A stretch of 64,000 nt of DNA from Microvirga sp. Its GTDB lineage: Bacteria; Pseudomonadota; Alphaproteobacteria; Rhizobiales; Beijerinckiaceae. The position numbers and the translations under genes are program-made. The notes under the pieces are model-generated. The model was given only the letters and a program-made list of their open reading frames with translations, was not told where the DNA came from and ran no database searches. Each line of letters starts with the position of its first letter. Positions within the stretch are counted from its first letter, which is position 1. Below, in pieces: positions 24,466 through 33,138 of the stretch. The DNA lies in NCBI GenBank assembly GCA_022241475.1, contig JAKOMT010000008.1, forward strand, positions 2,188 through 66,187. Reading direction: 5' to 3'.

Positions 24466-25752
24466 GTGGGCCATCTCGTCTTCGTCGATTCCTCCACCAC
24501 CGGGCTCGCCGCATTCGAGACGGCGCGACGGCTGGGGGACGAGGTCACTTTCGTGCGCCCCCGCGACCTGCTCTTCGCCGACCTCTTCGGCCTGGCGCCG
24601 GCGAAGCTCGCTGCGGCTCTCGTCGCGGTCGATCGCTGCATCGAGATCGAAAGCCTGACGGGCTCGTTCCTGCTCGAGGCGCTTTCCGCGCTGCACGCCG
24701 AGCATCCGATCGACGCGCTGATCACGGTCTCGGAACTCGCCGTCCTGCCCGTCGCCGACGCCGCCGCCGCGCTCGGCGTGCGCTTCAGCGATCCGCAGGC
24801 GCTGCGCATCGCGGTGTTCAAGGATCGTTGCCGCGCGCATCTGGCGCTGCACGGGTTTCGCACCGCGCGCTACGGAGCGGTGCGCGATCTCGACGCCGCG
24901 CTCCGGGCGGCGCGGGACATCGGCTATCCCGTAATCGTGAAACCCACCCGCGGCGTCGGCAAGCAATTGTCCGGCTTCTGCTTCGATGACGACGACGTGC
25001 GCGCCTTCTTCGCGTCGGAGGCCGAAACCAGGGCGGCGCTGCATCCGGCGTTCCGGCGCTTCATGAGCGAGGAGTTCGTGGTGGAGGAGCGGCTTCTGGG
25101 GCCGCTTTATTCCGCCGAGGTGGCGGTGGCGGACGGCGTGTTTCTGCCGCTCGTGGTCACCGGCCGAACTCAGGCGCGCCATGACGCACTCGTCGAGATC
25201 GGCGCCTTCATGCCCTCCGATCTCCCGCAGGACGAAACGCGGGAGGCGCTGGATTATGTCGAGCGCGTGCTCGCCTCCATCGGGCTCGCCGTGGGTCTCT
25301 TCCACGTCGAGGTGATCATGACGCCGGAGGGTCCGGCTCTCGTCGAGATCAACCCGCGCATGATGGGCGGCACTCTTCCTCAGATGTACGGCCACGTCGC
25401 GGAAATCGACCCGTTCGAGGTCCTGATCGCCGTTCACGCCGGCCGGGCTCTCGACGCCGCGCGCCTGATCCCGCGTCGCGCGGCCGTGTCGCTGGCGGTC
25501 GGGGCGCTGGAGGAAGGCGTCGCTCCGCACGACGTCGAGACTCGGCTCGATCGGCTCTTCGGCAGCTACGAGCTGTTCGAGAACACGATCAGGATCGCGC
25601 CCGGCCAGCGCCTGCCGAAGTTCACGGGAAATTTCAGCGCTCTCGGCCGTCTCGGCATCGCCGCGCCCGACCACGACACGGCCATGGCGCTCGGCCGCCG
25701 GTTCATCGTCGATCTGGAAACCGCTCTCGGGTGTCCGATGGCGATCTACTGA
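24466..25752 (+). CDS. ATP-grasp carboxylate-amine ligase
   Basis: The 428-residue protein has an ATP-grasp fold: an N-terminal Rossmann-like domain, an ATP-binding lysine in VIVKPTRGVG (K159), adenine-loop residues in FVVEERLLGPLYS and the metal-binding site HVEVIMTPEGPALVEINPRM (E282, E294). Relatives include carnosine-synthase-like and dipeptide-antibiotic ligases, which activate a carboxylate as acyl phosphate and join it to an amine. The GTG at 24466 has CGGAG 8 nt upstream; the longer open frame upstream overlaps the oxygenase and reads as non-coding. It lies between the oxygenase and the exporter. It probably makes the amide or peptide bond of the product (inference). Confidence 0.87.
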   Translation: MGHLVFVDSSTTGLAAFETARRLGDEVTFVRPRDLLFADLFGLAPAKLAAALVAVDRCIEIESLTGSFLLEALSALHAEHPIDALITVSELAVLPVADAAAALGVRFSDPQALRIAVFKDRCRAHLALHGFRTARYGAVRDLDAALRAARDIGYPVIVKPTRGVGKQLSGFCFDDDDVRAFFASEAETRAALHPAFRRFMSEEFVVEERLLGPLYSAEVAVADGVFLPLVVTGRTQARHDALVEIGAFMPSDLPQDETREALDYVERVLASIGLAVGLFHVEVIMTPEGPALVEINPRMMGGTLPQMYGHVAEIDPFEVLIAVHAGRALDAARLIPRRAAVSLAVGALEEGVAPHDVETRLDRLFGSYELFENTIRIAPGQRLPKFTGNFSALGRLGIAAPDHDTAMALGRRFIVDLETALGCPMAIY

Positions 25753-26966
25753 GCGTGCGCATGACGACGCTCCGCAAGCTCTGGATCGGCTCTTTCCTCG
25801 GAACGACGGCGAATTTCGCGCTCTATCTGCTTCTCGCCTCTGAGATTTTTCGACAAACAGGCTCCGCGCTGCTGGCCAGCCTCGTCTTCGCCGCGCAATG
25901 GGCGCTCCCCGTTCTGCTCGTCCTGCGCATCGAACAGGCGGGCCGGATGATCGAGCCGCGCCGTCTCATGGTGGGCGCCGCGCTGACCTTCGCGGGACTG
26001 ACGGCCGTCGCCGCCGTCGCCGCGCCGGGCGTCGCCCCGGTGATCGCGCTCTGCGCCATTTTCGGCGCGCTGGAGAGCCTCGTGAAGAGCGGTCGGCTGG
26101 TGGCGCTCAAGCGCTATTACGAACCGCCCGCCCTGCAGACTTCGGTCTCGTCGCTGGCGAGCGCGATGTATCTCGGCAGCGCGGCAGGCGGCGCGCTCTT
26201 CGCGCTGGCGCCCTCCGAAAACGGCGTCGCCGTCGTGGCCGCCGCCGCCGTCGGCGCGCATCTCGTCGCCGCGGCGGCGCTCGCGACATTGCCCGCGCCC
26301 TCTGTTGCCGTCGCGGAGGGGGAACGCGGGGCCCTGTCGGCGCGCGCGTTTGCGGAGGCGTTGCGCGCGTCCGCATCGGATCCCCGCGTGTTCGAAGCGT
26401 TGTTTCGACTCGTCCTCGTCTGCGGGGTGTTCCAGGGCTTCCACAACATCGCCCGCACCGCGCTGCCGCTGGTTCATCTCGACGCCGGCGGCGCGGCGGT
26501 CGGCGTCCTGCAGGTCGTCGCGGCGGCTGCGATCATCGCGGGCGTCGTGACGTACCGCTTCGCGTTCGCGGCCAGCGATCGCCTCACGGGGGTCGCGGGG
26601 GTCCTCGGCTACGTGTGCGCCGCGCTGCTCGTCGCCCCGGCGCTGACGCGGGACGCCGCTTTGTCGTTCTCGCTCTATTTCGCCTTCATCTTCACGTTCG
26701 AACTTTTGTTCATCCACCATCAGACGCGCCTCGTCGTCGCGGCGAAGGCGAGCGCGATTTCCGTCGTTTCGGCGTTTCAATACGCCGTGATCAACCTCGC
26801 CATGCTGACGACGGCGGTGGGCGGCGGCGTCCTCGTCGATACGATCGGGCTCGTAGCCACGGCCGCCGTTTTCGCCCTCGGCTTCGCGGCGCTTTCCGCA
26901 TGCCGCGAAGCGATCAGGCGAGGCGTCGCGCGCGGCTCCGGCGCAATCGGCCCGGGCCGTCCCTGA
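25731..26966 (+). CDS. MFS exporter of the candidate cluster
   Basis: This is a protein of about 400 residues with roughly 12 hydrophobic segments and the small-residue-rich helices of a major-facilitator permease. It may start at the GTG 25731, overlapping the ligase by 22 nt, or at the ATG 25761; neither has a good Shine-Dalgarno, which suggests coupling to ligase translation. A charged loop with SGRLVALKRYYEP lies between the N-terminal helices. Position at the end of an oxygenase-ligase arm is typical for an efflux pump that exports the product and gives self-resistance (inference). It resembles the drug-efflux type more than sugar or nitrate porters. Confidence 0.8.
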   Translation: MSDGDLLSVRMTTLRKLWIGSFLGTTANFALYLLLASEIFRQTGSALLASLVFAAQWALPVLLVLRIEQAGRMIEPRRLMVGAALTFAGLTAVAAVAAPGVAPVIALCAIFGALESLVKSGRLVALKRYYEPPALQTSVSSLASAMYLGSAAGGALFALAPSENGVAVVAAAAVGAHLVAAAALATLPAPSVAVAEGERGALSARAFAEALRASASDPRVFEALFRLVLVCGVFQGFHNIARTALPLVHLDAGGAAVGVLQVVAAAAIIAGVVTYRFAFAASDRLTGVAGVLGYVCAALLVAPALTRDAALSFSLYFAFIFTFELLFIHHQTRLVVAAKASAISVVSAFQYAVINLAMLTTAVGGGVLVDTIGLVATAAVFALGFAALSACREAIRRGVARGSGAIGPGRP

Positions 26967-27129
26967 ACGAAGCCGCTTCACGGAACTCGGCGGGCGTTCA
27001 CCCGGTCGCCGCCCTGGTTCGCAGGTTGAGCCGGGACTTGCGCGCGCTCGCGGGGCGTCTCACAACGTGCGTCCGGCCGCCGCAACTCGATGGGCGAGCC
27101 GCCGTGATGTCGATCTCTGGAGAACGCGA

Positions 27130-28050
27130 TTGTTCGCTCGTTTGAGCCAGGCCCTGTCGAAGCCGAACGTCGGACTCGGCGTCGCGATGATGCTCGTGGG
27201 GATTTTCCTGTTCTCGCTCAACGACGTGCTCGGCAAGTGGCTCGTCGAAACCTATTCCGTCGGCCAGGTGCTGCTGATCCGCAGCGTCGCCGCGCTCCTC
27301 GTCCTCGCGCCGTTCCTCTGGCGAATTGGGCCGACGCCGCTCGTGCGACTCGAGAGGCCGCGCCTGCAGGCGGCCCGCGTCGTTTTCTCCACGGCCGAGG
27401 TGTTCCTCTTCTACACGGCGGTGATCTACCTGCCGCTGGCCGACGTCATGACCTACTGGCTCGCGGCGCCGATCTACGTCGCGGCGCTGTCGCCTCTGCT
27501 TCTGGGCGAGCGCGTCGGCTGGCGGCGCTGGACCGCGATCTTCATCGGCTTCTGCGGCGTCGTGATCGCGCTCGAGCCGTCGTCCGAGTCGCTGAGCGCG
27601 CCGGCGCTGATCTCGATCGCGGGGAGCCTCTGCTTCACCTTCATGATGATCACCGGACGCAGCCTGCGCGCCACGCCGGACACCGCGCTCGTGTTCTGGC
27701 AGACGATCGGCGCGCTGGCGGCGGGGCTCGTGCTCGCGCCGTTCGCGTGGGTCACGCCCTCGCCGGGAGCGTTCGCGCTGCTTTGCCTGCTCGGCGTCGT
27801 CGCCATGACGGCGCATGTCTGCGTCAATCGCTCGCTCAAGCTGGCCGACGCCGCGACTGTGACGCCTTTCCAGTACACGCTGCTGCTCTGGGCCGTGATT
27901 TTCGGTTGGATGGTTTTCGGCGACGCGCCGAGGCCGGCGATGCTGGCGGGAGCGGCGGTGATCGTGGGAGCCGGGTTGTTCATCCTGTTTCGCGGGCGCC
28001 AGGTGGCGGTCCGCGACGCCGAGCGCGCCCGCACCCGCAATAACGACTAA
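27130..28050 (+). CDS. EamA-family (DMT) transporter
   Basis: The 306-residue protein has ten predicted membrane helices arranged as two EamA repeats of about 140 residues. The first contains FLFSLNDVLGKWLVETYSVGQ and ALSPLLLGERVGWRRW, the second FTFMMITGRSLR and QYTLLLWAVIFGWMVFGD. Family members export amino acids, purines and other small metabolites. I chose the TTG at 27130 because GGAGA lies 6 nt upstream; an open frame extends to 27067. It follows the MFS gene after 163 nt on the same strand, so it may be a second exporter of the cluster or an unrelated neighbour. Confidence 0.83.
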   Translation: MFARLSQALSKPNVGLGVAMMLVGIFLFSLNDVLGKWLVETYSVGQVLLIRSVAALLVLAPFLWRIGPTPLVRLERPRLQAARVVFSTAEVFLFYTAVIYLPLADVMTYWLAAPIYVAALSPLLLGERVGWRRWTAIFIGFCGVVIALEPSSESLSAPALISIAGSLCFTFMMITGRSLRATPDTALVFWQTIGALAAGLVLAPFAWVTPSPGAFALLCLLGVVAMTAHVCVNRSLKLADAATVTPFQYTLLLWAVIFGWMVFGDAPRPAMLAGAAVIVGAGLFILFRGRQVAVRDAERARTRNND

Positions 28051-28087
28051 GCCGGCCGCCCGAAGCGGCGAATAAACGGAGAAAAAA

Positions 28088-29209
28088 ATGACGGTCGAAG
28101 CCGGACGCATCCTCGAAGCCCTCGCCGCGGTGACGCTGCCCGCGAGCGGCCAGCCCCTCCCCGCCTCTGGACGTCTTTCCGCGATCGCCGTCGAGGGGGG
28201 CCGCGTCGCCTTCTCGATCGCGATCGACGCGACGGAAGCAAGCGCCATGGAGCCCGTGCGGCGCGCCGCGGAGGACGCCGCGAAGGCGGCGCCGGGCGTC
28301 ACGCAGGCGCTCGTGACGCTGACCGCCGACAAGCCTGCGGGAACGACGACGCCCGCCGCCGGACCCGCTCCTGCGCGAGGCCCCGGCGGACCCATGCCCC
28401 GCCCCCAGGAAATTCCGGGCGTGAAGCACGTCGTCGCGGTCGCGTCCGGCAAGGGCGGCGTCGGCAAGTCGACGACGGCTTGCAACATCGCGCTCGGCCT
28501 CGTGGCGCTGGGCCTGAAGGTCGGCGTGCTAGACGCCGATATCTACGGACCCTCGATGCCCAAGATCTTCGGCCTCAAGGGCAAGCCGAAGGTCGTCTCC
28601 GGGCGCACCATCGCGCCGCTGGAGGCTTACGGCGTCAAGGTTATGTCGATCGGCTTCATGGTCGACGAGGAGACGCCGATGATCTGGCGCGGCCCGATGG
28701 TGATGTCGGCGATCACCCAGATGCTGCGGGAAGTGGCGTGGGGGGAGCTCGACGTCCTGATCGTCGACATGCCCCCCGGCACCGGCGACGCCCAGCTCAC
28801 GATGGCTCAGGCGACGCCGCTGGCGGGCGCCGTCATCGTCTCGACGCCCCAGGACCTCGCCCTGATAGACGCGAGGCGCGGCGTCGCGATGTTTCGACGC
28901 ACCGAGATCCCGATCCTCGGCATCGTCGAGAACATGGCGACCTACATCTGCCCGAATTGCGGCCACGAGGAGCACATCTTCGGCCATGGCGGCGCGCGCG
29001 CGGAAGCCGTGAAGCTCGGCGCGCCGTTTCTCGGAGAGGTGCCTCTCGATCTCAGAATTCGAGAATCGTCCGACGAGGGGCGCCCGATCACGGCGACAGC
29101 GCCCGATTCGCCCCACGCTCTGATCTACAGGGCCATCGCGGAACAGGTCTGGGAATCGTTGTCGGGCGCGGTCTTCAGCCGGCCGCCACCGCGGATCGTG
29201 ATCGAATGA
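28088..29209 (+). CDS. apbC: Mrp/NBP35-family iron-sulfur carrier ATPase
   Basis: The 373-residue protein has an N-terminal DUF59-like domain (about 1-85), a proline- and glycine-rich linker and a P-loop ATPase with the deviant Walker A GKGGVGKST at 121-129. VDMPPGTGDAQLT is the Walker B region, and a CPNCG motif in the C-terminal half supplies the cluster-binding cysteines at a dimer interface. It is expected to bind and hand over 4Fe-4S clusters to target proteins in the cytosol. The ATG lies 37 nt after the EamA stop. The identification is secure; the target enzymes are not known. Confidence 0.95.
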   Translation: MTVEAGRILEALAAVTLPASGQPLPASGRLSAIAVEGGRVAFSIAIDATEASAMEPVRRAAEDAAKAAPGVTQALVTLTADKPAGTTTPAAGPAPARGPGGPMPRPQEIPGVKHVVAVASGKGGVGKSTTACNIALGLVALGLKVGVLDADIYGPSMPKIFGLKGKPKVVSGRTIAPLEAYGVKVMSIGFMVDEETPMIWRGPMVMSAITQMLREVAWGELDVLIVDMPPGTGDAQLTMAQATPLAGAVIVSTPQDLALIDARRGVAMFRRTEIPILGIVENMATYICPNCGHEEHIFGHGGARAEAVKLGAPFLGEVPLDLRIRESSDEGRPITATAPDSPHALIYRAIAEQVWESLSGAVFSRPPPRIVIE

Positions 29210-29534
29210 GACGCGCAACGACACGGGTCACCTCGATAGTCTCGGAGAAGCGTGCGGATTTGCGCAAAGCGTGAAGGCGTTATTCCTTACCACTGGTTTC
29301 AATTTCACACGGAAGGAACGCTATCTACCTCGGGCGAGACTTGTGTTGCAGTTCATTTTGTAGCATAAAGTTGCACGGACGGACTTCGGAATGAGTGTTT
29401 ATTGCGGGGAAGCGGGGCGGCGGAACGTCGCGCACTTTGCTGCAGCGCAATAAAAACACCTTCGTATATGTTTACATCTCAGGCGTTCAGGATTATCTAA
29501 ATTCAACTCAACCGATCCAGAAGAAGATAAAACA
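29210..29534. other. 325-bp AT-richer spacer before the XRE regulator
   Basis: The spacer is visibly richer in A and T than the surroundings and has no convincing gene on either strand. It contains a promoter-like pair (29471-29499) near its right end. I see no tRNA or terminator structure. It probably holds the control region of the helix-turn-helix gene and the 3' end of mrp. Confidence 0.5.
29471..29499 (+). promoter_or_regulatory. Candidate promoter of the XRE regulator
   Basis: TTTACA (29471-29476) and TATCTA (29494-29499) are 17 bp apart. The -35 matches five of six bases, the -10 only three. The spacing and the position 36 nt before the ATG support it moderately. Confidence 0.35.
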
Positions 29535-29924
29535 ATGACGACGCGTTGCCCCACAGATATCGATCGTTTCGTCGGCCAGCGGGTCCGTCTCGCTCGTCGC
29601 ATCGCAAAGATGAGCCAGCAGAAACTCGGCGAGATGATCGGCGTGACGTATCAACAGATCCAGAAATACGAGAACGGAACGGATCGAATTGGCGCGGGAC
29701 GTCTGCATCAGGTTTCCCTGTCGACCGATCAGCCGATCGAGTTCTTCTTCAGCTTCTCCGACGACGTCGAGCCCCGCGAAACCGGTCGCCAGGACATTCT
29801 CGCCGATGACGGCGTGCAGCGTCTGATCGTATCCGCGTCCAAGATCAAGTCTCGCAAGCTGCTCGACAATCTGGCCCAAATCGCCGAGACGTTCGCCAGC
29901 ACCGAGAACGCCGAAGTTCGCTGA
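29535..29924 (+). CDS. XRE-family helix-turn-helix regulator
   Basis: The 129-residue protein is a single Cro/CI-type DNA-binding domain (about 10-65) with [20 protein letters not shown], then [19 protein letters not shown], followed by a polar C-terminus with the FFFSF motif common in short alphaproteobacterial XRE proteins. Such proteins often act in stationary-phase, motility or exopolysaccharide control, but no target is evident here. It stands alone, with an AT-rich control region upstream and an intrinsic terminator (29976-30003) downstream, so it is probably monocistronic. Confidence 0.88.
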   Translation: MTTRCPTDIDRFVGQRVRLARRIAKMSQQKLGEMIGVTYQQIQKYENGTDRIGAGRLHQVSLSTDQPIEFFFSFSDDVEPRETGRQDILADDGVQRLIVSASKIKSRKLLDNLAQIAETFASTENAEVR

Positions 29925-29975
29925 TCCTCAGGGGTCGGCGCCGGCGACCGCCACTTTTCGCGGTCGATCATCGTC

Positions 29976-30003
29976 AACGCCGGGCCATGGCCCGGCGTTT
30001 TGC
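29976..30003 (+). terminator. Rho-independent terminator after the XRE gene
   Basis: A perfect 11-bp stem (AACGCCGGGCC / GGCCCGGCGTT) with a 2-nt loop is followed by TT and then GCGTTT. It lies 52 nt after the XRE stop and before nadK. Confidence 0.75.
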
Positions 30004-30145
30004 GTTTGACCGCCGCCTAACCCGGCCGACGACGTCCGCTGCGCGTAGACGCTTATGGACGGAAGCCCGGCAAGCCATACTATGCCCCTGCGATTCGGCG
30101 GGTTCTTCGTCGTCGGTCGCGCTCTGGAACCACGGAGACGGGCTA

Positions 30146-30916
30146 TTGAGCGGCTTCGAGACAATCGCCTTCGTCGCGAGCTCCTCGACAGAGGCGCAGG
30201 CGGCCGCGACGCGTCTCGGCGCGCGCTATGGTCATGTGGCGCCTGAAGACGCCGCCGTGATCGTCGCGCTCGGCGGCGATGGGCTCATGCTCCAGACGCT
30301 GCATCGGTTCATGGGCTCGGAAAAGCCGATCTACGGCATGAACCGCGGCTCCGTCGGCTTTCTCATGAACGATTATCGCGAAGATGAGTTGCTGGAGCGC
30401 CTGCATTCGGCGCATCGCAGCGTCGTGCACCCCCTGTTGATGACGGTGCGGGACGTCGACGGCGCGACCTATTCGGCGCGCGCGATCAACGAGGTCTCGC
30501 TCCTGCGCCAGACCCACCAGGCCGCCAAGATCGCCATCCATATCGACGGCAGGCCGCGGCTCGAGGAACTCGTGGCCGACGGTATTCTCGTCGCGACCCC
30601 CGCCGGCTCGACGGCCTACAATCTCTCCGTCGGCGGCCCGATACTGCCGCTGAACGCGCCGCTTCTCGCTCTCACGCCGATCTCCGCCTTCCGGCCCCGC
30701 CGTTGGCGCGGCGCGCTTTTGCCGAACCACGCCCGCGTCGGGCTCGACATCCTCGATCCGACGCACCGTTCGGTCGCCGCCGTCGCCGACCACACCGAGT
30801 TTCGCAACGTCGCGCATGTGGAGGTGTCGATGGACCACACCGTCGACCTCGTCATGCTCCATGATCCCGGCCACAGCCTCGACGAGCGCATCCTGCGCGA
30901 ACAGTTCGGCGACTGA
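30146..30916 (+). CDS. nadK: NAD kinase
   Basis: The 256-residue enzyme phosphorylates NAD to NADP in the cytosol. The [13 protein letters not shown] motif carries the GGDG ATP-binding loop, [10 protein letters not shown] follows, and the NE motif is in the AINEVSLLR segment; the [13 protein letters not shown] region completes the site. The TTG at 30146 is the best start because GGAGA lies 7 nt upstream and the resulting length matches alphaproteobacterial NadK; the open frame continues upstream through the terminator and is not coding there. It is followed 6 nt later by a response-regulator gene. Confidence 0.95.
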   Translation: MSGFETIAFVASSSTEAQAAATRLGARYGHVAPEDAAVIVALGGDGLMLQTLHRFMGSEKPIYGMNRGSVGFLMNDYREDELLERLHSAHRSVVHPLLMTVRDVDGATYSARAINEVSLLRQTHQAAKIAIHIDGRPRLEELVADGILVATPAGSTAYNLSVGGPILPLNAPLLALTPISAFRPRRWRGALLPNHARVGLDILDPTHRSVAAVADHTEFRNVAHVEVSMDHTVDLVMLHDPGHSLDERILREQFGD

Positions 30917-30922
30917 CGCGTC

Positions 30923-31429
30923 ATGCGGCTCGAATTCGACCGGCTCAGCATCCTCGTCGCCGAAGACAACGCCTATATGCGCCGCGCCCTGGTCGCCATG
31001 CTCGAAGCATTCGGCGCCACCGCCATCATCGAGGCGGAAAACGGCGACGTCGCGCTCGAACTGTTTCGCGAACAGAAACCGGACATCGCGCTCGTCGACT
31101 GGGAGATGCCCGGGCTCGACGGCCTCGCGCTCGCACGGCGGATGCGCGACCGGGCGACGAGCCCCAACCCCTTCATCCCGATCCTGATGGTGACGGCCTA
31201 CGCCGAGAAGGGCCGCGTCGTCGCCGCCCGCGACGCGGGCGTGAGCGATTTCGTCGCCAAGCCCGTGACGCCGCGGATCCTCTACGACAGGATTCTCGGC
31301 CTCGTGCTCGACCAGCGCCCCTTCGTGGCGACCAAGGATTATTTCGGTCCCGACCGTCGGCGCGCCGACCCGCCGCCCTATCGCGGGCCCGAGCGACGCA
31401 AGACGCGCAGGCCGGAGGGCGAACGATGA
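30923..31429 (+). CDS. Single-domain response regulator with a polar tail
   Basis: The 168-residue protein is a receiver domain (about 8-127) with the acidic pair in AEDN, the phospho-acceptor D59 in VDWEMPGLDG, T91 in MVTAYAE and K113 in AKPV. A 40-residue basic, proline-rich tail with GPDRRR and GPERRK follows and contains no output domain. It is a phospho-relay intermediate or a CheY-like effector. Its stop overlaps the start of the Hpt-like gene by 4 nt, so the two are coupled and likely partners. No kinase is adjacent. Confidence 0.88.
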   Translation: MRLEFDRLSILVAEDNAYMRRALVAMLEAFGATAIIEAENGDVALELFREQKPDIALVDWEMPGLDGLALARRMRDRATSPNPFIPILMVTAYAEKGRVVAARDAGVSDFVAKPVTPRILYDRILGLVLDQRPFVATKDYFGPDRRRADPPPYRGPERRKTRRPEGER

Positions 31430-31935
31430 GGATCATTCCCGCGAAAAAGCGCGCCGCGCCCGGCGAGGCCGAGTTCATTCCCCAGCCCGACGACCTCAAG
31501 CGCCGCGTGCTGGTGATCGACGGCGAGTACGAGGACGCCGCCGGCCCCGCTATACGCCGTGCGCAGAACGCCGTGGAGCGGGTTCGCGACCGCTCGCGCG
31601 ACGCGCTGGCGGACGAGTCGATGCGTCTCGCCGAGGCCCTGTCGGAATTCGAGCGCTCGCCGCGCGATCGCGCGCGTCGGGAACGTCTGTTCCGATGCGC
31701 GCACGATCTGCGCGGGCTCGCGCCTGATCTGGGCGATGCTCTCGCGGGCCGGATAGCGGGAAGCCTCGCGAGACTTCTGGGTCTGTGCCCCGCGCCTTCG
31801 CCCGCACTGATCCGCGCGCATGTCGACGCCTTGCGGGCGAGCCTGCGCAACCGGAGCGATCCCTTCGGCGCGGAAGTCGTCGCCGAACTGGAGCGCCGGG
31901 CGGACGAGTCGATCGCCCGCGTCTCAGGCGGCTAG
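31426..31935 (+). CDS. Hpt-like phosphotransfer protein
   Basis: The 169-residue helical protein has a histidine-phosphotransfer-like motif FRCAHDLRGLAPDLG with H93 as the probable phospho-acceptor. It is preceded by a helix rich in Arg and Glu and followed by a four-helix-like region. The overlap with the receiver gene suggests phosphate exchange between the two. The first 60 residues are basic and have no known domain. Sequence support for Hpt is one motif and the partner, so the call is moderate. It overlaps the convergent DUF2336 gene by 12 nt at the 3' end. Confidence 0.65.
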   Translation: MRIIPAKKRAAPGEAEFIPQPDDLKRRVLVIDGEYEDAAGPAIRRAQNAVERVRDRSRDALADESMRLAEALSEFERSPRDRARRERLFRCAHDLRGLAPDLGDALAGRIAGSLARLLGLCPAPSPALIRAHVDALRASLRNRSDPFGAEVVAELERRADESIARVSGG

Positions 31936-33138
31936 TCTCGCGCGTAGGCGCACCGCGTCGGCGATGCCGGCCTCGACATGCCGCAGCGCGGCGTCGAGCG
32001 CGGCGTCGTCGATCAGCGTCATCGCCACCTCGCGCGCTTCCTCCCGGGCCGCCTCCATCTCGTAGCGGCGCAGGAGCGAGAGGAGCTTGCCCGCCTCCTC
32101 CGGCGACAACTGGGCGCAGGCGGAGAGGACCCGCTCCACCATGCGGCGCGAAAGCGCCAGCCCGGCGAACCGACCGTCGCCCTGCGGTTCGCGCAACGCC
32201 GAGAACGCGGCGTGGAAGGCGGGATAGAGCCCCGCCGGCAGCCCCGCCTTGCGGTAGAGCGCGGAGAACCCCGCCCCGCGCTTGTCCTGAAGCAGCCCGG
32301 AAACGCGCTTGAGCGGCATGTCCGCGAGTTCGGCGAAAGCAGCCTCGGCGAAGGCCGCGCCCTGAGACAGAACCGCGCGCAGGATGAGGGCCGGCGTGAG
32401 TTGTCCGCTTTCGCGCAAATGCGCGACGAGGCTCACGACATCGTCGAGCGTAGCCCCGCTCGACAGGGCGATGGTCGACTTCTCCTTCGCCTCGCGCGTC
32501 ACCCGCTCGGTGCGCTCGACGCTCATCCAGCCGCGATCGACCACGAAGAGCCGCAGGGCGTCCGCGACGGCGACGGTGATCGCCTGGCGGATTTCGACCG
32601 GCAGATCGTGGCGCGCCAGCATGGCCTCGCGGATCGCGGGATCGGAGCCGTGGCGCGCGAGAATGCGCGAGAGCGCCGACTGGGTGATCTCCGCGCCCGG
32701 ATTTTCGAGTAGCTCCAGCAGCGCCTCGCAGGCGCCGATTTCGGCGAGCGCGGCGCATACGGGCGCCGTGACGCGAACGCGCACCGCGATTGCCGTCTGC
32801 GCGTAGGAATCCCCGAGCGCGGCGCGGTCCACGAGGTCCTCGTCCGTGAGCAGCGGCGAGCGCGCGAGCACGAGGGCGGCGATGTCGCCCTGATCGTTGG
32901 CGAGGGCGATGATGATGTGGCGCGGCGCGGCCGGCGCGTTGGCGAGGGTCTCGGCGAGCGCCCGGCGCACCAGCGGCGAGGCGTCGTCGAGCATCGCCGT
33001 CATGGCGGTCTCGGCCTCCCACCGATCCTCGGGGCTCAGGTCCGAGTAGAGGAAGCTGCGCGCCAGCGCGCTGACGGCTTCGGCGCGTTGCCCGGGAGCG
33101 GCGCTCTGCGCCCAGAGAAGGAAGCGTCGGATGATCAT
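31924..33138 (-). CDS. DUF2336 domain-containing protein
   Basis: The 404-residue protein is all helical with HEAT-like repeats in the first 180 residues (for example SPLVRRALAETLANAP and AALVLARSPLLTDEDLV). The second part contains the DUF2336 features KRVSGLLQDKRGAGFSALYRKAGLP and a conserved FSALRE. DUF2336 is confined largely to alphaproteobacteria and has no assigned function. The ATG overlaps the transglycosylase stop by 4 nt, so the two are cotranscribed. Its 3' end overlaps the convergent Hpt-like gene. A role in envelope or phosphorelay control is suggested by neighbours only. Confidence 0.8.
   Translation of the reverse strand: MIIRRFLLWAQSAAPGQRAEAVSALARSFLYSDLSPEDRWEAETAMTAMLDDASPLVRRALAETLANAPAAPRHIIIALANDQGDIAALVLARSPLLTDEDLVDRAALGDSYAQTAIAVRVRVTAPVCAALAEIGACEALLELLENPGAEITQSALSRILARHGSDPAIREAMLARHDLPVEIRQAITVAVADALRLFVVDRGWMSVERTERVTREAKEKSTIALSSGATLDDVVSLVAHLRESGQLTPALILRAVLSQGAAFAEAAFAELADMPLKRVSGLLQDKRGAGFSALYRKAGLPAGLYPAFHAAFSALREPQGDGRFAGLALSRRMVERVLSACAQLSPEEAGKLLSLLRRYEMEAAREEAREVAMTLIDDAALDAALRHVEAGIADAVRLRARLAA

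Noticed and set aside
16429..26966. Phosphonate, tabtoxin or siderophore (NIS) cluster
   Set aside because: No PEP mutase, no DapD- or LysA-like tabtoxin genes and no IucA/IucC-type synthetase are present, so none of these known types fits.
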